Part shown: positions 61,553-64,000 of the stretch, one piece after another
Layout: each line of letters opens with the position of its first letter
How positions within the stretch are numbered: the first letter of the stretch is position 1
Assembly (NCBI RefSeq): GCF_900090105.1
Contig: NZ_FMDM01000019.1
Coordinates: 44,112 to 108,111, forward strand
Source: Micromonospora humi
Lineage (GTDB): Bacteria; Actinomycetota; Actinomycetes; Mycobacteriales; Micromonosporaceae
DNA length: 64,000 nt
Direction of reading: 5' to 3'
The notes under the pieces: generated by a model
The model's database searches: none
Told to the model about the DNA's origin: nothing
What the model saw: only the letters and a program-made list of their open reading frames with translations
Position numbers and translations under genes: made by a program

Positions 61553-62371
61553 TCAGGCTCGGCGCGCGGTCACCAGCAGGTACTCCCACCGCATCACGCC
61601 GTCGACCAAATGCCGGTCGGCCAGGTCGAGCAGCGCCCGGTCCAGCGCGGCGGTCCGCTCCGGGTCGTCGGCGTTGGCCCGGTAGACCGCCACCGTCGGC
61701 CCGTAGTGGGCGGCGAAGAAGTCGCGGAACTCGGCCGCCGTGGCGAAGCGGTTCACCACCACGGCGTCCCGTCCCAGCGTGAGCGCGCTCACCCGGTCGC
61801 CGAACAGGTCCCGCACGTGCTCCTCGTCGCCCCAGAGCGGAGGCGGCTGGGCGCCCGGCGGCGGTGGCGGCGCGTACGGCCGCATGGCCGCGAACAACTG
61901 CCCCACGAACCCCTGCGGGGTCCAGTTGACCAGGCCGATCGTGCCGCCCGGCCGACAGACCCGGAGCAGTTCGTCGGCGGCCACCCGGTGCCGGGGCGCG
62001 AACATCACGCCCACGCAGGAGAGCACCCGGTCGAACTCGCCGTCGGCGTACGGCAGGGCCTCGGCGTCGGCCTCCTGCCAGGTCACCGTCAGCCCGTCCC
62101 GCTCGGCCCGCGCCCGACCGATCGCCAGCAGCTCCGGGGTCAGGTCGCCGGCCACCACCTCCGCCCCGGCCCGCGCCGCCGGCAGGGCCGCGTTGCCGGT
62201 GCCGGCCGCCACGTCCAGCACCCGGTCACCCGGCCCGACCCGGGCCGCCCGGACCAGCGTCGCCCCCAACTGGGGGATCACCTGCTCGGCCACCGCGGCG
62301 TAGTCGCCGAGGGCCCACATCCGGCGGTGCCCGGCCTTCACGGCCGCGTCCCGTTCCCGTTCCTCGATCAT
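61553..62371 (-). CDS. Class I SAM-dependent methyltransferase
   Basis: ATG 62371, preceded by GAGGAG, gives 272 aa; the open frame continues upstream to 62422 but lacks a good site. Motif I is VLDVAAGTGNAALPAARAG. The acidic post-I residue is in VVAGDLTPELLAIGRA and motif IV-like is FDRVLSCVGVMFAPRHRVAA. The UbiE-like fold with MRPYAPPPPPGAQPPPLWGD as a Pro-rich loop is unusual. It is divergent from the HxlR gene, which may regulate it. The methyl acceptor is unknown. Confidence 0.9.
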   Translation of the reverse strand: MIEERERDAAVKAGHRRMWALGDYAAVAEQVIPQLGATLVRAARVGPGDRVLDVAAGTGNAALPAARAGAEVVAGDLTPELLAIGRARAERDGLTVTWQEADAEALPYADGEFDRVLSCVGVMFAPRHRVAADELLRVCRPGGTIGLVNWTPQGFVGQLFAAMRPYAPPPPPGAQPPPLWGDEEHVRDLFGDRVSALTLGRDAVVVNRFATAAEFRDFFAAHYGPTVAVYRANADDPERTAALDRALLDLADRHLVDGVMRWEYLLVTARRA

Positions 62372-62432
62372 CGTCGGCTCCTCACCCGTCGTGCCTGACC
62401 AGGACGTTAGGCAACGGAACACCGGCCCCCCA

Positions 62433-62447
62433 GTACGAGATCTGTAC
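62433..62447. promoter_or_regulatory. HxlR operator candidate
   Basis: GTAC (62433-62436) and GTAC (62444-62447) flank GAGATCT. The 15-bp near-palindrome lies in the divergent gap between the methyltransferase (62371) and the HxlR gene (62500). GTAC-spaced palindromes are common targets of HxlR-type regulators. Confidence 0.5.
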
Positions 62448-62499
62448 CGCTCCCGACAGGTCGCTGGCCGGGCTACCAGGCCGCGCGTACGGTGCCGGC

Positions 62500-63174
62500 A
62501 TGGGCGCCTCCTACCACCAGTTCTGCCCCGTGGCGAAGGCCATGGAGCTGCTCGACGAGCGGTGGACGCTGCTCGTCGTGCGGGAGCTGGTCAGCGGCTC
62601 GGAACGGTTCAACGAGCTGCGCCGGGGCCTGCCCCGGATGTCACCCACGCTGCTCTCCCGCCGCCTGCACCAACTCGTCCGCGCCGGCGTGGTGGAGCGG
62701 CGGGTCGACGGCGCGGACGTGCGCTACGTCCCGACCGCCGCCGGCCGGGAACTACGACCCGTGCTGGAGGCGCTCGGCGCCTGGGGGGTGCGCTGGATCG
62801 GCGAGCTGGGCGATGCCGACCTCGACCCGAAGCTGCTGCTGTGGGACATGCACCGGCACGTCGACCACGGCGTGGTCCCGCCGGGGCGTACCGTCGTGCG
62901 GTTCCGCTTCCGCGACGTGCCGGCCGGGCTGCGCGACTGGTGGCTGGTCATCGCCGACGGCGAGGCCGACGTCTGCGACCAGGACCCCGGGCACGACGTG
63001 ACCGTGACCGTCACCGCGGACCTGCGCGCCCTGGTCCAGGTCTGGCTGGGTGACCTGGGCTGGCCGGCGGCGCTGCGCACCGGCGCGGTCGAGGTGGCCG
63101 GGCCGGAGACGCTGCGCCGAGCGGCGCCCGGGTGGTTCACGCTCTCCCCGTTCGCCGCGGTGCCCCGGCCCTGA
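62500..63174 (+). CDS. HxlR-type regulator with SCP2-like C-terminal domain
   Basis: ATG 62500 gives 224 aa. The N-terminal winged helix (about 1-100) is HxlR/MarR-like: YHQFCPVAKAMELLDERWTL with a single Cys near residue 9 as in redox-sensing members, and NELRRGLPRMSPTLLSRRLHQL. Residues about 130-215 resemble SCP2 sterol-carrier proteins (VTVTADLRALVQVWLGDLGW, AGPETLRRAAPGWF). Such two-domain proteins are common in actinobacteria. It is divergent from the methyltransferase gene. Confidence 0.9.
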   Translation: MGASYHQFCPVAKAMELLDERWTLLVVRELVSGSERFNELRRGLPRMSPTLLSRRLHQLVRAGVVERRVDGADVRYVPTAAGRELRPVLEALGAWGVRWIGELGDADLDPKLLLWDMHRHVDHGVVPPGRTVVRFRFRDVPAGLRDWWLVIADGEADVCDQDPGHDVTVTVTADLRALVQVWLGDLGWPAALRTGAVEVAGPETLRRAAPGWFTLSPFAAVPRP

Positions 63175-63182
63175 GACGGCGC

Positions 63183-63214
63183 GTGCGGCCGCCCCGGTGA
63201 GGGGACGGCCGCAC
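63183..63214. terminator. Bidirectional hairpin after the HxlR gene and ispG
   Basis: GTGCGGCCG (63183-63191) pairs with CGGCCGCAC (63206-63214); CCCC/GGGG extends it with one bulged A. It lies 8 bp after the HxlR stop and 19 bp after the ispG stop. Confidence 0.8.
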
Positions 63215-63232
63215 GGCGACGCGGAGAGACGG

Positions 63233-64000
63233 TCAGTGGACGGTGACGGTGGCGCCGCCGGGCAGCAGCTCGCGTAGTTCTTCGGGGATCTCGGCGCCCA
63301 TCTCGTCGGCGATGCGCAGCGCCTCCTCGATCAGGGTCTCCACGATCTGCGCCTCGGGAACGGTCTTGACGACCTTGCCCTTGACGAAGATCTGACCCTT
63401 GCCGTTGCCCGAGGCGACACCCAGGTCGGCCTCGCGGGCCTCACCCGGACCGTTGACCACGCAACCCATCACCGCCACCCGCAGCGGCACCGGCAGCCCC
63501 TCCAGGCCGGCGGTGACCTCCTCGGCCAACTTGTAGACGTCCACCTGGGCCCGACCGCAGGACGGACAGGACACGATCTCCAGGCCACGCTCGCGCAGAC
63601 CCAGCGACTCCAGGATCTGGTTACCGACCTTGATCTCCTCCACCGGCGGCGCGGACAGCGACACCCGGATCGTGTCGCCGATCCCCTCGGCCAGCAGCGC
63701 CCCGAACGCCACCGCCGACTTGATCGTGCCCTGAAACGCCGGACCCGCCTCCGTCACACCCAGGTGCAACGGATAGTCACACCGCTCGGCGAGCTGCCGG
63801 TAGGCGCGGATCATCACCACCGGGTCGTTGTGCTTCACCGAGATCTTGATGTCGCGGAAACCGTGCTCCTCGAACAACGAGCACTCCCACAACGCCGACT
63901 CCACCAACGCCTCAGCCGTGGCCCGCCCGTACTTGGCCAACAGCCGCTTGTCCAACGAACCGGCGTTCACCCCGATCCGGATCGGCACCCCCGCATCCCC
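63233..64000 (-). CDS. ispG: 4-hydroxy-3-methylbut-2-enyl diphosphate synthase IspG (partial, start beyond right edge)
   Basis: The visible C-terminal part (about 256 codons) is IspG (GcpE), the [4Fe-4S] enzyme of the MEP isoprenoid pathway. PIRIGVNAGSLDKRL, GFRDIKISVKHNDPVVMI, HLGVTEAGPAFQGTIKSAVA and the cluster ligands in SCPSCGRAQVDVYK and VAVMGCVVNGPGEAREADLG are all conserved. The reading frame is open to base 64000, so the start lies outside. In actinobacteria a DUF4081-GNAT gene often follows; here it lies at 59939, beyond three inserted genes. Confidence 0.97.
   Translation of the reverse strand, partial: GDAGVPIRIGVNAGSLDKRLLAKYGRATAEALVESALWECSLFEEHGFRDIKISVKHNDPVVMIRAYRQLAERCDYPLHLGVTEAGPAFQGTIKSAVAFGALLAEGIGDTIRVSLSAPPVEEIKVGNQILESLGLRERGLEIVSCPSCGRAQVDVYKLAEEVTAGLEGLPVPLRVAVMGCVVNGPGEAREADLGVASGNGKGQIFVKGKVVKTVPEAQIVETLIEEALRIADEMGAEIPEELRELLPGGATVTVH

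Overview
The window is about 64 kb of very GC-rich actinomycete chromosome. Frequent GTG starts, GTGA/ATGA stop-start overlaps, the core order dapB / M16 peptidase / pnp / rpsO / ribF / truB / nrnA / rbfA / DUF503 / infB / ylxR / nusA / rimP, and short dispersed GC-rich intergenic repeats all fit the Micromonosporaceae, most likely Micromonospora or a close relative. Genus is an inference; no rRNA or tRNA gene was seen. Both ends are cut: an AraC-DinB fusion regulator at the left and ispG at the right.

Layout. (1) 0.6-21 kb, minus strand: housekeeping genes for lysine/diaminopimelate synthesis (dapB), RNA turnover (pnp, nrnA), ribosome and translation factors (rpsO, truB, rbfA, infB, rimP), flavin cofactors (ribF) and transcription (nusA, ylxR). 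Between them lie a MATE exporter, a P-loop kinase-like protein, two coupled small membrane proteins, a secreted lysozyme-like protein and a TRM11-type methyltransferase. (2) 21-27.6 kb, plus strand: a lipoprotein, a ferritin-like DUF4439 protein fused to four copies of a 57-bp repeat, a PadR-controlled FtsX-type ABC exporter, a deazaflavin-dependent reductase and an unidentified protein. (3) 27.6-33.2 kb: a VIT1-type transporter coupled to methionine aminopeptidase, then a STAS protein convergent with a very large sensor kinase / receiver / PP2C phosphatase / anti-sigma kinase. (4) 33.3-43.4 kb: a gamma-glutamylation amine-utilisation operon (glutamine synthetase-like ligase, aldehyde dehydrogenase, SDR, gamma-glutamyl hydrolase), a secreted PQQ-type sugar dehydrogenase, a divergent TetR/SDR pair with twin operators, an APC permease and a UbiA prenyltransferase. 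(5) 43.5-52.8 kb: a DUF456 protein, a PAS-GGDEF-EAL protein, a DUF574-type methyltransferase, a thiolase, a glutathionyl-hydroquinone reductase-like protein, a DUF998 protein, a leader peptide preceding a DAACS symporter, and an Old Yellow Enzyme. (6) 52.8-64 kb: a fused asymmetric ABC exporter, an ATPase/YhgE/TetR operon, a DUF4081-GNAT protein, a PadR regulator, a methyltransferase/HxlR divergent pair, and ispG.

The items most worth following up are: the 25-codon leader peptide before the DAACS symporter, which looks like a cysteine-type attenuator; the gamma-glutamyl operon in which an SDR stands where an amine oxidase would be expected, suggesting an amino-alcohol substrate such as ethanolamine; the fused ABC exporter with one intact and one degenerate ATP site; the neighbouring ATPase with Arg in place of the Walker A Lys; the multidomain kinase-phosphatase whose stop codon shares a CTAG with a convergent STAS gene; a candidate S15 autoregulatory leader; and several repeat families that sit on gene starts and stops.
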